Assembly (NCBI GenBank): GCA_021805565.1
Contig: JAJZFA010000036.1
Span: 42,243 to 106,242, forward strand
From: Pseudomonadota bacterium
Lineage (GTDB): Bacteria; Pseudomonadota; Alphaproteobacteria; Acetobacterales; Acetobacteraceae
Reading direction: 5' to 3'
Length of the DNA stretch: 64,000 nucleotides
The notes under the pieces are model-generated. The model was given only the letters and a program-made list of their open reading frames with translations, was not told the DNA's origin and made no database searches. Below are positions 34,777-43,049 of the stretch, one piece after another. The translations under genes and the position numbers were made by a program. How positions within the stretch are numbered: position 1 is the stretch's first letter; every line of letters begins with the position of its first letter.

Positions 34777-35006
34777 TTCTGGGGTTTCCCAGAGCGGCGC
34801 TTGCTGACTGCAAGGGCGGCGATCTCGCTTCGTCGCGCCGCACTTAAACTTTTAGCGCGCGCCCTTCCACCCTTGAGGCCGCCGCGCCTGCCTAACTCAA
34901 CAGCCGCCTCGTTCTTCCCATCCTCCACCTGTCCGGTGGCGATGTCACCGATCAGCTTGGCTAGCGCCAGGGGGTCGCGGGGGCGGGGGATACGTTTGGT
35001 TGCCAT
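34773..35006 (-). CDS. Small KGG-motif basic protein, 77 aa, cassette gene 4
   Basis: A small Lys/Arg/Ala-rich protein with RRGGLKGGRARA and a following SAARRSEIAALA helix. Similar short proteins with the N-terminus RPRDPxALAKLI, often annotated only as hypothetical, are widespread on mobile elements of proteobacteria; the KGG motif is also found in stress-related proteins. Start at ATG 35006; the frame continues upstream to 35087 into the cassette end. Function unknown. Confidence 0.7.
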   Translation of the reverse strand: MATKRIPRPRDPLALAKLIGDIATGQVEDGKNEAAVELGRRGGLKGGRARAKSLSAARRSEIAALAVSKRRSGKPQN

Positions 35007-35075
35007 GTATGGAATATGGGCATCGACGCTAGATCGGTCAATTTGAATGAGTAGGAAAATAAGTCTTTGGCATTC

Positions 35076-35089
35076 AAACTGACCCACTA
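35076..35089. repeat. Right 14-bp inverted repeat of the cassette
   Basis: AAACTGACCCACTA, the perfect inverted copy of 33109-33122, so the unit spans 1,981 bp. No direct repeat is evident immediately outside the two ends. Confidence 0.85.
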
Positions 35090-35104
35090 TCGCTCTTTGT
35101 AGTC

Positions 35105-35150
35105 AGTGTCCTGCCCCTGAAATGGGTAGGCATTTCAGGGGCAGGACACT
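35105..35150. repeat. Perfect 20-bp inverted repeat with 6-base spacer
   Basis: The arm 35105-35124 (AGTGTCCTGCCCCTGAAATG) is exactly reversed at 35131-35150 around GGTAGG. The last base pairs overlap the stop codon of the KamA-like gene (CTA at 35149-35151). It could be two abutted insertion-sequence ends left by deletion of the interior, or a terminator-like hairpin; no T-run follows. Confidence 0.85.
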
Positions 35151-36240
35151 AGGTCCGGTGAACCCGGCCACCGATGTCCCGCACCGCTCCATCCGCTCGA
35201 TAATAATCCGGCCCAACCGGCACTTTCCCGTAACCCCCAGGGATATCCAGCACATAGGTCGGCCACGCCAGACCCGTCACCCGGCCGCGCAATTGTTCCA
35301 GCAGCATCCGGCCTTCCTCGACCGGCACGTAAAACCGGGCGGTGCCGGGCGCGGAGTCAAGCTGATGCAAATAATACGGCTTCACCCGGTGCGCGATCAT
35401 CGCCCGGAACAGCGCTTCCAGCGCCGCGAGCGTATCGTTCACCCCGCGCAGCAGCACCGATTGGCCCAGCACCGGAATGCCCAGCTTTTGCACGCGCCGC
35501 AGTGCCGCGCCGGCCGCCGGCGTGAATTCCCGCGCATGATTGGCATGCACCGCCAGCCACACGGACGGTTCGGCATCCATTGCAGACGCCAATGCGTCCG
35601 TCAGCCGATCCGGATCGGCCACCGGCACGCGGGAATGGATGCGGATCGTCTGAATATGCGGCATCGCCGCCAGCGTTGAAACGATGCCGCCCAGCCGCCG
35701 GGGCGACAGCATCAGCGGGTCGCCGCCGGTCAGGATAACCTCGGTCACCGCCGGATGGGCGGCGAACCAGGCATAGGCCGCCTGCAATTCGGTGTCGGTC
35801 AACAAGCCGCCGTCCGGACCGACATGTTCCCGCCGGAAACAGAACCGGCAATAGACCGGACAGATCAGCAGAGGCTTCAACAACGCACGATCCGGATAGC
35901 GGTGCACCACGCCCTTGACCGGCGACAGCGCGTCGTCGCCGATCGGATCGGAATGCTCGTGCGGCGCGGTCGTCAGTTCGGACACATCCGGAATGAACTG
36001 GCGCCCCACGGGATCGTCCGGCGTGCGGATCAACGCCCGCATCGCCGGAGAAATGGCAACCGCATACCGCGCCTGGGTTGCCACCACGCCCGCCACCGCA
36101 TCCGGCGCGATCAGTCCTGCCGCCAGCAGCGCGGCCGCATCCCTCAGCGTCAGGTTTTCGGGAGTGTGCAGCCCAGCGTTTCCATCGACTGGAATGCCTT
36201 GTCCTGCGGGATTGTCGTCAACAGCGTGTACTGGTCCCAT
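35149..36240 (-). CDS. KamA family radical SAM protein (lysine 2,3-aminomutase / EpmB-like)
   Basis: Radical SAM aminomutase with the 4Fe-4S motif CPVYCRFC, the HRYPDRALLKP segment before it and the ILTGGDPLML SAM-binding segment after it; a PLP-binding domain follows. About 335-365 aa depending on the start, close to EF-P lysine (EpmB) type enzymes; no efp is adjacent. The start is unclear: no ATG/GTG/TTG lies close to the conserved N-terminus, and the nearest ATG in frame (36240) falls 90 bp inside the upstream solute-binding-protein gene. The stop codon lies in the arm of a 20-bp palindrome, so the extreme C-terminus may be altered. Low confidence in exact ends. Confidence 0.8.
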   Translation of the reverse strand: MGPVHAVDDNPAGQGIPVDGNAGLHTPENLTLRDAAALLAAGLIAPDAVAGVVATQARYAVAISPAMRALIRTPDDPVGRQFIPDVSELTTAPHEHSDPIGDDALSPVKGVVHRYPDRALLKPLLICPVYCRFCFRREHVGPDGGLLTDTELQAAYAWFAAHPAVTEVILTGGDPLMLSPRRLGGIVSTLAAMPHIQTIRIHSRVPVADPDRLTDALASAMDAEPSVWLAVHANHAREFTPAAGAALRRVQKLGIPVLGQSVLLRGVNDTLAALEALFRAMIAHRVKPYYLHQLDSAPGTARFYVPVEEGRMLLEQLRGRVTGLAWPTYVLDIPGGYGKVPVGPDYYRADGAVRDIGGRVHRT

Positions 36241-37376
36241 GCGCCTTTCGACTCGGCCGGAGTTTTCGTGCGCCACACACGGTTGGCATGGATGAACTTG
36301 CCGTCCGCCCGCACATAACCGGTTCCATACAACGGATCGGCGACCGGCAAAGCCTTCATCTGTGCGATGGCCGCCTTGCCGCTGGCTTTTGCCGCGTCCG
36401 GCCCCATCGCCGCGACCGCTTTCAGATAGTGCCAGACCGCCGAATAGGATCCGGCGTGGTAATAATCCGGCAGGGCGTTGTGGTATCGCGGCGCGAACCG
36501 GGCGGCAAAGGATCGGGTATCGTCGTTCATGTCCCAGTAAAATGGCATCGCCCCGACAATGCCCTGTGCCAGTTCCAGCCCGACGGAGCGGGTTATGTAG
36601 TCCTGATACACCAGGGCCGCGATGCGCACGCCGCCTTGGGGCAACCCGAATTCATGCGCCTGCTTGATGCAGTTGGACGTGTCGTCGCCCGCATTGGCGA
36701 GGCAGAGTACCTTCGCCTTGCTCGCCTGTGCCTGCAAAATATACGCGGAAAAATCGGTGGTGCCGGGAAACGGATAGAACGCCGAACCGGCGACCTTGCC
36801 GCCGAGTTGCTCGACGATGCTTGCGGTGTCCTGGACCATGGTGTGGCCGGAGATATAGTCCGGCGAAATGAAGAACCAACTGTCGCCGCCGGCTTCCACC
36901 AACCCACGCGTGATGGCGTTGGCGTTGCCCCACAGATCGTAGGTCCACTGGATCTGGTTCGGTGTGCAGTATTTGCCGGTGAGGGCCGGAATACCTGCCG
37001 CGGTGAAGATAACGGCCTTGTCTTTTTCTTTCGCCACCTGGCCCACGGCGATCGCCACCGCCGATTGCGGAATGTCGAAGATGGCATCGACGCCGTCCTG
37101 ATCGTACCAGCCGCGGGCAATCGAAGCGCCGACATCCGGTTTCAGCAGCATGTCGCCTTGCACGACCTCGACCTTGATCTCTGGGCGGAGCTTCATGAAA
37201 TCCTCTGCCGCCATCTGGGCCGCCAGGAAATCGCCCGGCCCCGACGCTTCGGCGTACGGGCCGGACATGTCCGACAGAACGCCGATCTTGATGGTGGAGG
37301 CGGCGTTGCCGCGCCGGATGGCGGGCAGCGACAACGCGGCGGCGCCGGTGAGCACGGTTCGGCGGCGGATTGGCAT
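36150..37376 (-). CDS. ABC transporter substrate-binding protein (branched-chain amino acid/urea type)
   Basis: 408 aa. The N-terminus MPIRRRTVLTGAAALSLPA looks like a signal peptide with consecutive arginines, so it may use the Tat route. The mature part is a type I periplasmic-binding fold (KIGVLSDMSGPYAEASGPG at its N-terminus is the standard LivJ/UrtA start). No permease or ATPase gene is adjacent, so it is an orphan receptor or works with a transporter elsewhere. Its 3' end overlaps the KamA-like gene. Confidence 0.85.
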   Translation of the reverse strand: MPIRRRTVLTGAAALSLPAIRRGNAASTIKIGVLSDMSGPYAEASGPGDFLAAQMAAEDFMKLRPEIKVEVVQGDMLLKPDVGASIARGWYDQDGVDAIFDIPQSAVAIAVGQVAKEKDKAVIFTAAGIPALTGKYCTPNQIQWTYDLWGNANAITRGLVEAGGDSWFFISPDYISGHTMVQDTASIVEQLGGKVAGSAFYPFPGTTDFSAYILQAQASKAKVLCLANAGDDTSNCIKQAHEFGLPQGGVRIAALVYQDYITRSVGLELAQGIVGAMPFYWDMNDDTRSFAARFAPRYHNALPDYYHAGSYSAVWHYLKAVAAMGPDAAKASGKAAIAQMKALPVADPLYGTGYVRADGKFIHANRVWRTKTPAESKGAWDQYTLLTTIPQDKAFQSMETLGCTLPKT

Positions 37377-37466
37377 GGATATCTCCCGGATGGTTTTTGC
37401 TTGTGTCCTGCTTTGGCGGGCGGCGGAATGAGTGTCAACCGTGACGCGGGACGGCGACCGGGCACG

Positions 37467-38117
37467 TCAGTTTAAGGCGCCTGTGCCCTGGGCGTCGGGC
37501 GAACCGGACACCAGATCGAGGCGCAGCTGAGCCACGGTCCCGAAATGAGCCCGGTGGTGGTGGGTGGGGCCGAGGCGCCGCAGCGCGAGCCGGTGCGCCG
37601 ATGTCGCGTATCCGGCGTTCGCATCCCAGCCGTACCCCGGAAATCGCACCGCCAGCCGAGCCATCGTGCGGTCGCGCACCACCTTGGCGACGATCGATGC
37701 CGCGGCGATCGAAAGGCATAGCGCGTCGCCGCCCACCACGCACCGCACCGCGCAGCCCAGTTCGGGCGGATAATTCCCGTCCACCAGCGCCAGATCCGGC
37801 ACCGGACCAAGGCGGGCGACCGCCCGGCGCATCGCCAGCATGGCGGCGTGAAGAATGTTCAGGCGGAAAATCTCGGTGACGGAGGCAGCGCCGACGCCGA
37901 TTTCCGCGGTGGACGCTCGCAGCGCCAGAAAAGCCGCCAGCCGCCGCGCCGGGGTCAGCTTTTTGGAATCATCGAGCAGCGCAAGCAGCATGGGCGGGGT
38001 ATCGGCACGCAAAATGACCGCCGCCGCCACCACGGGTCCGGCCAGCGGTCCCCGGCCTGCTTCGTCCACGCCAGCCACACGCCCGGCGAAGGCCAGTTCC
38101 ATATCGAAAGTAGGCAT
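37467..38117 (-). CDS. rnhB: Ribonuclease HII
   Basis: Removes ribonucleotides from DNA-RNA hybrids. 216 aa, typical length. Catalytic Asp18 and Glu19 in [14 protein letters not shown] and Asp113 in LVDGNYPP are present, with the later [13 protein letters not shown] segment conserved; the C-terminal [21 protein letters not shown] region is characteristic of bacterial RnhB. It is transcribed away from the rest of the minus-strand genes, with no obvious partner. Confidence 0.95.
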   Translation of the reverse strand: MPTFDMELAFAGRVAGVDEAGRGPLAGPVVAAAVILRADTPPMLLALLDDSKKLTPARRLAAFLALRASTAEIGVGAASVTEIFRLNILHAAMLAMRRAVARLGPVPDLALVDGNYPPELGCAVRCVVGGDALCLSIAAASIVAKVVRDRTMARLAVRFPGYGWDANAGYATSAHRLALRRLGPTHHHRAHFGTVAQLRLDLVSGSPDAQGTGALN

Positions 38118-38190
38118 GAACGGGCGATATCAGACCCATGACGAGTCGCGGAAGCGAAGCATCGCCCAGCAACCATGATACCGCTCGGCT

Positions 38191-39828
38191 CTACCCGGCA
38201 AGCGCCAGTTGCACCACCCGGACAACCACCATACCGACCGCCAGCAACAGATAACCTCGCAACACGATCATCCAGACCCGGGTGCGCCCAGTCAGGCGGT
38301 TGGGAGTCAACAGAGGTAGCGGCGGCATCCGCCAGACGGGTCGCGTGGCACGATCGATCGGTGCCTCCGCCGATGGCGTTCGCATCGCCAGGGTTATGCC
38401 GCCGGCCACCGCCGCCAACACGCTTCCGCCGCCAAGAATTCCCAAAATCCAGGCCCCGGAAATCGCCGGATACAGCACTGAAGCGGTCAGCACGATCGAC
38501 AGCATGACCAGCACCGCGATCACCGATCCGGTGAACAGGTTCGTCCATCGTCCATTGGTCCATGGACCCAGGACCGCCGTGTCGTTGCACAACAGCAGCA
38601 GGAACACGGTCGCCGACGGCAGCAGCACGCCCGCCAGCGTTTGCACCGCCTCGGTGATCAGTCCCAGCGGCGCATCCGGAATCAGCACCACGGCGGCGGA
38701 TATGGCGATCAGGCCGCAATACACTAGGTAAAAGCCCTTCGCGTCGGTCGTCCGGCGATGTAGCGAATGGTTCAGCGACAACGTATCGCCGAGCGCATAG
38801 GCGGTCGAAAGGGATACCGCGGCGGCGCCGATAATGCTGGCATCGATCAGCGCGATAGAAAACAGAACCGCCGGAACATGGCCGGCATACTTGCCCAAAC
38901 CCGCCGCGATACCGCCGGCATCGGTGAAGTTACCCATTTCCGGATGCCCGGCGAAAGTGGCCGCACAGAACGACATCATCGCCACCGCACCGACAATCGC
39001 CATGACGATTCCGATCCACAGATCGACTTTCTCATACGGGATAAACCGGGGCGTAATATGCTTGTCGATCACGTAGCTCTGCTGAAAGAACAATTGCCAG
39101 GGCGCGACCGTGGTGCCGACGATGGCGACGATCAGCAGCAATACATCGGACAGGTTTCCGGTCCCCGGAATGCGTGGAATCGTCAGATCGCGCGCGATTT
39201 GGCCGATCGGCGGATGCACGGTCAGAACCACCGGCACCAGCAGCAGGCTTCCCAGGCACAGTATCAGCGCAAATCGCTCGAACCGGCGGAAATTGCCGGT
39301 GGCGGCCGCCAGCATGGTCACGCCCGCCGCAATAACGACCCCCCAAAGCCGGGGAAGCCCGAGGGCGTCCAGGCCCAGGCTAATGCCGATAAACTCGGTT
39401 ACGATGGTCAACCCGTTCAGGATGAACAGGTCGATGACGCTGAACGCGCCCCAGAACTTGCCGAACCGTTCGAGAATAAGGCGCGCATGGCCGACGCCGG
39501 TGACGGCACCCAGGCGCAACACCATCTCCTGATTGACGTACAGCACCGGCACCAGCAGCAGCAGCGTCCACAACAGCGCGGTGCCATAGTTCTGCCCGGC
39601 CTGCGAATAGGTGGCGAAAGCGCCGGCGTCGTTATCGCCAACCATCACGATCACACCCGGACCCACGATGGCGGCGAGCGTCTTCAGCTTCGATTGCCAG
39701 CCCCGGCGGGTGCGCCGGTCGCCTTCGTAAATCGTGCCCAGCGCGCCTTCGATGTCGCCCGCGTGGGCGGCATCGAGGATCGCGGTGCGTTGTTCGGCCG
39801 GGGGAACAGCCAGAGCGATATCGGACAT
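38191..39828 (-). CDS. Nramp/SLC11-family metal transporter, atypical binding site
   Basis: 545 aa with about 11 hydrophobic segments in the Nramp order. In canonical Nramp the metal site is DPGN in TM1 and MPH in TM6. Here TM1 reads GDNDAG (64-69) and the TM6 equivalent reads VAPWQ (241-245), so the methionine ligand is Ala242 and the histidine is Trp. This resembles the branch with altered sites described as Mg2+-preferring Nramp-related transporters (NRMT), not Mn2+/Fe2+ transporters. Assignment of the ion is inference. Start ATG 39828; the upstream 730 bp carries only a 70-aa ORF and no recognised metal riboswitch. Confidence 0.85.
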   Translation of the reverse strand: MSDIALAVPPAEQRTAILDAAHAGDIEGALGTIYEGDRRTRRGWQSKLKTLAAIVGPGVIVMVGDNDAGAFATYSQAGQNYGTALLWTLLLLVPVLYVNQEMVLRLGAVTGVGHARLILERFGKFWGAFSVIDLFILNGLTIVTEFIGISLGLDALGLPRLWGVVIAAGVTMLAAATGNFRRFERFALILCLGSLLLVPVVLTVHPPIGQIARDLTIPRIPGTGNLSDVLLLIVAIVGTTVAPWQLFFQQSYVIDKHITPRFIPYEKVDLWIGIVMAIVGAVAMMSFCAATFAGHPEMGNFTDAGGIAAGLGKYAGHVPAVLFSIALIDASIIGAAAVSLSTAYALGDTLSLNHSLHRRTTDAKGFYLVYCGLIAISAAVVLIPDAPLGLITEAVQTLAGVLLPSATVFLLLLCNDTAVLGPWTNGRWTNLFTGSVIAVLVMLSIVLTASVLYPAISGAWILGILGGGSVLAAVAGGITLAMRTPSAEAPIDRATRPVWRMPPLPLLTPNRLTGRTRVWMIVLRGYLLLAVGMVVVRVVQLALAG

Positions 39829-39909
39829 GGTGGCCTTTGGAGATCGGTCTTATACGAACGTCATGCGAAACGCCGCGCGGCTTGACACAACCGCGGTGCG
39901 GAGGGGCCG

Positions 39910-40122
39910 TCAGCCAGACTGGTCAACGGATGCGGAACCGTCCTGTTCGGCCAAAGCCCAGGTGCACGCGGGGCGACCATCTGGGCCGGACTGCCAGACG
40001 GCGACAAGTCGCGGGCGGCGGCGTGCATGACAAAACCAGCGAAGATCGAAATCCAGGCCGGCTACAGCACAAGCCGGCAGTGCATGCCGGTACAAATCGG
40101 TACGGTGAAGAAGGGCGGCCAT
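39910..40122 (-). CDS. Small hypothetical protein, 70 aa
   Basis: Included because a strong Shine-Dalgarno AGGAGG lies 7 bases before ATG 40122, which is unusual for a spurious frame. The protein is cysteine/arginine-rich (WFCHARRRPR near 29-38) with no recognised family. It lies 81 bp before the Nramp gene on the same strand and could be co-transcribed as a leader or accessory peptide. Confidence 0.45.
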   Translation of the reverse strand: MAALLHRTDLYRHALPACAVAGLDFDLRWFCHARRRPRLVAVWQSGPDGRPACTWALAEQDGSASVDQSG

Positions 40123-40562
40123 TGGCTACCTCCTGTTGCTCAAGCGTTGACTTAAGCTCGGGAGGCCTGGCCGCCGGAGGGTTCAGCGCGTTACCGGCGC
40201 GGACCCCCAGGGCAGGACATGCGATCCCGAACACGGGTCCAGTCCGGAGAAGCCGTTCCAGTAAACGCGAAGCGCCTACTGTCGCCTTCCAGGGACTGGC
40301 TGCTAGATTGCGGGGTCATGGGATCCCTGTGCCTGATTGCGGGACCGGCCGAGGCCGGTGGCGAATGGTTGTAAACGGCAGAAGACAGGCTTCTACCTAC
40401 ATTGACGCCCTTATACCTGTCATTTCGCCGGGACAAGCGTTAAATCATGCCGTCGGCGCCCGTTGACCCCGGAACACGGGGCTTTGAAAAACTGGGCCGG
40501 ACGGCCCGCTTGCATGGCAGGTATCGCTTCGCTTCCAGCGGAGGGGCTGGTATGTCGGCGCC
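40123..40562. other. Gene-free 440 bp between the small ORF and yicC
   Basis: Frames over this stretch are short, overlap on both strands, and look random. No riboswitch, tRNA or repeat is recognised. It must contain divergent promoters for the leftward small ORF and the rightward yicC-gmk operon. Confidence 0.5.
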
Positions 40563-41450
40563 ATGAACGCGATTGCTTCCATGACCGGCTTCGCCCGCAC
40601 CGAGGGCACTCAGGACAGCATCGCCTGGACGTGGGAACTGCGCAGCGTCAATGGCCGAACGCTGGAACTGCGGTTCCGGTTGCCGAACGGCTGGGACAGC
40701 CTTGAAGCCGGCTGGCGGGATTTGGCCGGCAAGGCGCTGAAACGCGGTAACGTCACCGCCAACCTGACGATCAAGCGTCCGTCGGAAACGCGGTTGGAAC
40801 TCGATCCGGCGGCACTGGAACAGGTTTTGGCGATCGCCATGGATGTGCAGCGGCGCATCCCCGGAAGCGCCCCGCCCGCGGCTGAGGCGCTGCTGGCACT
40901 GCCGGGGGTGTTGCGGCAGGCGCAGGCTGACCAGCAAGAGGAAAAGGCTGCCGTGGGTGCCGCGGTACAGGCCGGATTTGCCGCAGCGTTGGCGGGCCTG
41001 ATCGCGTCCCGTCAGGCGGAAGGCGATCGTTTGGGCACCATCCTAAGGCGGCAACTGGCGGAAATCGCAGCCCTTTGCGAGACGGCCGCGATCCAGGCCG
41101 CCGGACAGCCGGCCGCACAGCGCGCGCGGATGCTGGACAATCTGCAAACGCTGCTGCGGGAACTGCCAAATCTCCAGGAAGACCGCATTGCCCAGGAAGT
41201 CGCCGTTCTGGCCAGCCGGTCGGATGTGCGGGAAGAACTGGACCGGTTGTCCAGCCACATCGCCGCCGCTCACGCTTTACTTGGAGAAGCGGCGAACATC
41301 GGCCGCAAACTGGATTTTCTGATCCAGGAATTCAACCGCGAGGCGAATACCTTGTGTAGCAAGTCCGCGACAGCCGCGCTGACCGCGACGGGGCTTGGTT
41401 TGAAGGCCGCGATCGAGCAGGTGCGGGAGCAGGTGCAGAACATCGAATGA
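40563..41450 (+). CDS. yicC: YicC family endoribonuclease
   Basis: 295 aa with the conserved N-terminus SMTGFAR, the RSVNGRTLELRFRLP segment and the C-terminal GRKLDFLIQEFNREANTLCSK block that defines the family. YicC is an RNase implicated in small-RNA turnover in Escherichia coli. It overlaps gmk by ATGA, a pairing conserved in many alphaproteobacteria. The start at ATG 40563 gives six residues before SMTGFAR. Confidence 0.93.
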   Translation: MNAIASMTGFARTEGTQDSIAWTWELRSVNGRTLELRFRLPNGWDSLEAGWRDLAGKALKRGNVTANLTIKRPSETRLELDPAALEQVLAIAMDVQRRIPGSAPPAAEALLALPGVLRQAQADQQEEKAAVGAAVQAGFAAALAGLIASRQAEGDRLGTILRRQLAEIAALCETAAIQAAGQPAAQRARMLDNLQTLLRELPNLQEDRIAQEVAVLASRSDVREELDRLSSHIAAAHALLGEAANIGRKLDFLIQEFNREANTLCSKSATAALTATGLGLKAAIEQVREQVQNIE

Positions 41451-42076
41451 TCGAAATCGCGCGCCGCGGGGTCTGTCTGGTTCTGTCGGCCCCGTCGGGG
41501 GCCGGCAAGACGGCGATCGCCGATGCGCTGCTGGCGACCGAACCGGAGCTTGAACGCTCGATCAGCGTCACGACGCGGGACCGGCGGCCGCGGGAAACCG
41601 ATGGCGTACATTACCATTTCATGACCGAAGCGGGGTTTCAGCAGGCCTTGCGCGACGATGCGCTGCTGGAATGGGCGCGGGTGCTACAAGGCACGCACGC
41701 CTATGGCACACCCAGGGTGCCGGTGGAACAAGCCCTGGCCGCGGGCCGCGACGTGGTGTTCGACATCGACTGGCAAGGCCATCGCCAGTTGCGTGAGAAA
41801 CTGCCGGCCGATGTTGTCAGCGTGTTCGTTCTGCCGCCCAACCTCGCGGCCCTGCGCTCCCGGCTGGTCGGCCGGGCAGGCGATCATGGCGCGGAGATCG
41901 ATCGGCGGATGCGGGTGGCGACCGAGGAAATCCGTCATTGGGTGGAATTCGATCATGTCGTGGTCAACGAACAGCTTGCGGTCGCGACCGAAGCCGTGCG
42001 CGCGGTTCTGCGCGGCGCGCGATCCGCGACCGGGCGGCTGACCGGGCTGGCGGGCTTCGTCGCGGGGTTGGACTAG
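41447..42076 (+). CDS. gmk: Guanylate kinase
   Basis: Phosphorylates GMP to GDP. 209 aa. The P-loop APSGAGKT is at 15-22, the GMP-binding TTRDRRPRETDGVHYHF segment near 40-58, and VFDIDWQG near 105. The C-terminus has a variable Gly-rich tail. It is expressed with yicC. Confidence 0.96.
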   Translation: MIEIARRGVCLVLSAPSGAGKTAIADALLATEPELERSISVTTRDRRPRETDGVHYHFMTEAGFQQALRDDALLEWARVLQGTHAYGTPRVPVEQALAAGRDVVFDIDWQGHRQLREKLPADVVSVFVLPPNLAALRSRLVGRAGDHGAEIDRRMRVATEEIRHWVEFDHVVVNEQLAVATEAVRAVLRGARSATGRLTGLAGFVAGLD

Positions 42077-42323
42077 GCCGCCCGGGCGGCACTGGCAACG
42101 CTGGCCCCGGCACGCAAGGCCGCGCCTCAGGCGGATCGAGCCCCGGCCATGCGGAGATTATTCGCGACCGGGGGCCGTGGCCGAGGATGAAAATCATTTT
42201 AATAGACAGTACCGGGGCGTATGTTAGGTTGGCGTCGATTTTGTTCTTGCTGTGTTCGGCGCTGTAATACTCCAGGATCAAACATACATTAAGTTTTTAT
42301 TAACGATTTGGGCTGTTTCTCGT

Positions 42324-43049
42324 ATGAATGTACTCGAACCGAGCCTGGATTCACGCGGTGACCCGAATGATAGTTGTCGTATTCTTCTGATCGAAGACGA
42401 TCTGGAGATGGCCGACACGATCCGCCGCGACCTGTCGGATAACGGTTACGATGTAGCGCATGCGGCGTCCGGGGTGGACGGCCTGATCATGGCCGAAAGC
42501 GGTGGTCCCGACCTGTTGATCGTTGACCGGATGTTGCCGGGGATCGATGGACTGACGATCGTGCAGCGTCTTCGCGACCGGAATATGCACATGCCGGTAT
42601 TGATACTCAGTGCCCTGGGGGAGGTGAACGAACGTGTTCGCGGGTTGAAAGCCGGCGGCGACGATTACCTCACCAAACCTTTCGCCCTGTCCGAATTGAT
42701 GGCCCGGGTCGAAGCCTTGCTGCGGCGGCCCAGCGAAAACCGCGCCACGGAGCTGCGCATTGGGTCGCTGACGCTCGATTTGATCGAACGTTCGGCCAAG
42801 CGCAACGACCGGTCGATCGATCTTCTGTCGCGCGAATTCAAGCTGCTGGCCTATTTCATGGCCAGGCCCAATCAGGTCGTCACGCGCGGGATGTTGTTGG
42901 AACATATCTGGGATTGTCATTTCTTACCGCAAAGTAACCTGATCGATGTCCATATCGGTAAACTTCGTCGTAAGCTCGACAGCCCCGGCGAGCCGCAGCT
43001 GATCCAAAGCGTGCGCGGTCAGGGCTTCATTTTGCTGCCCGATGCTTAG
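42324..43049 (+). CDS. OmpR-family response regulator
   Basis: 241 aa. The receiver has the acidic pocket Glu24-Asp25-Asp26, phosphoacceptor Asp68 (LLIVDRMLPG) and Lys118 (DYLTKPF). A winged-helix OmpR DNA-binding domain occupies about 145-241 (LSREFKLLAYF, RGMLLEHIW, VRGQGFIL). The start is ATG 42324; the in-frame alternative 42252 adds residues with no homology. It overlaps the histidine kinase by 8 bp and precedes an RND efflux operon, which it presumably controls. Confidence 0.92.
   Translation: MNVLEPSLDSRGDPNDSCRILLIEDDLEMADTIRRDLSDNGYDVAHAASGVDGLIMAESGGPDLLIVDRMLPGIDGLTIVQRLRDRNMHMPVLILSALGEVNERVRGLKAGGDDYLTKPFALSELMARVEALLRRPSENRATELRIGSLTLDLIERSAKRNDRSIDLLSREFKLLAYFMARPNQVVTRGMLLEHIWDCHFLPQSNLIDVHIGKLRRKLDSPGEPQLIQSVRGQGFILLPDA

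Noticed and set aside
42077..42090. GC palindrome after gmk (GCCGCCCGGGCGGC) as terminator
   Set aside because: Self-complementary with no loop and no T-run; weak evidence.
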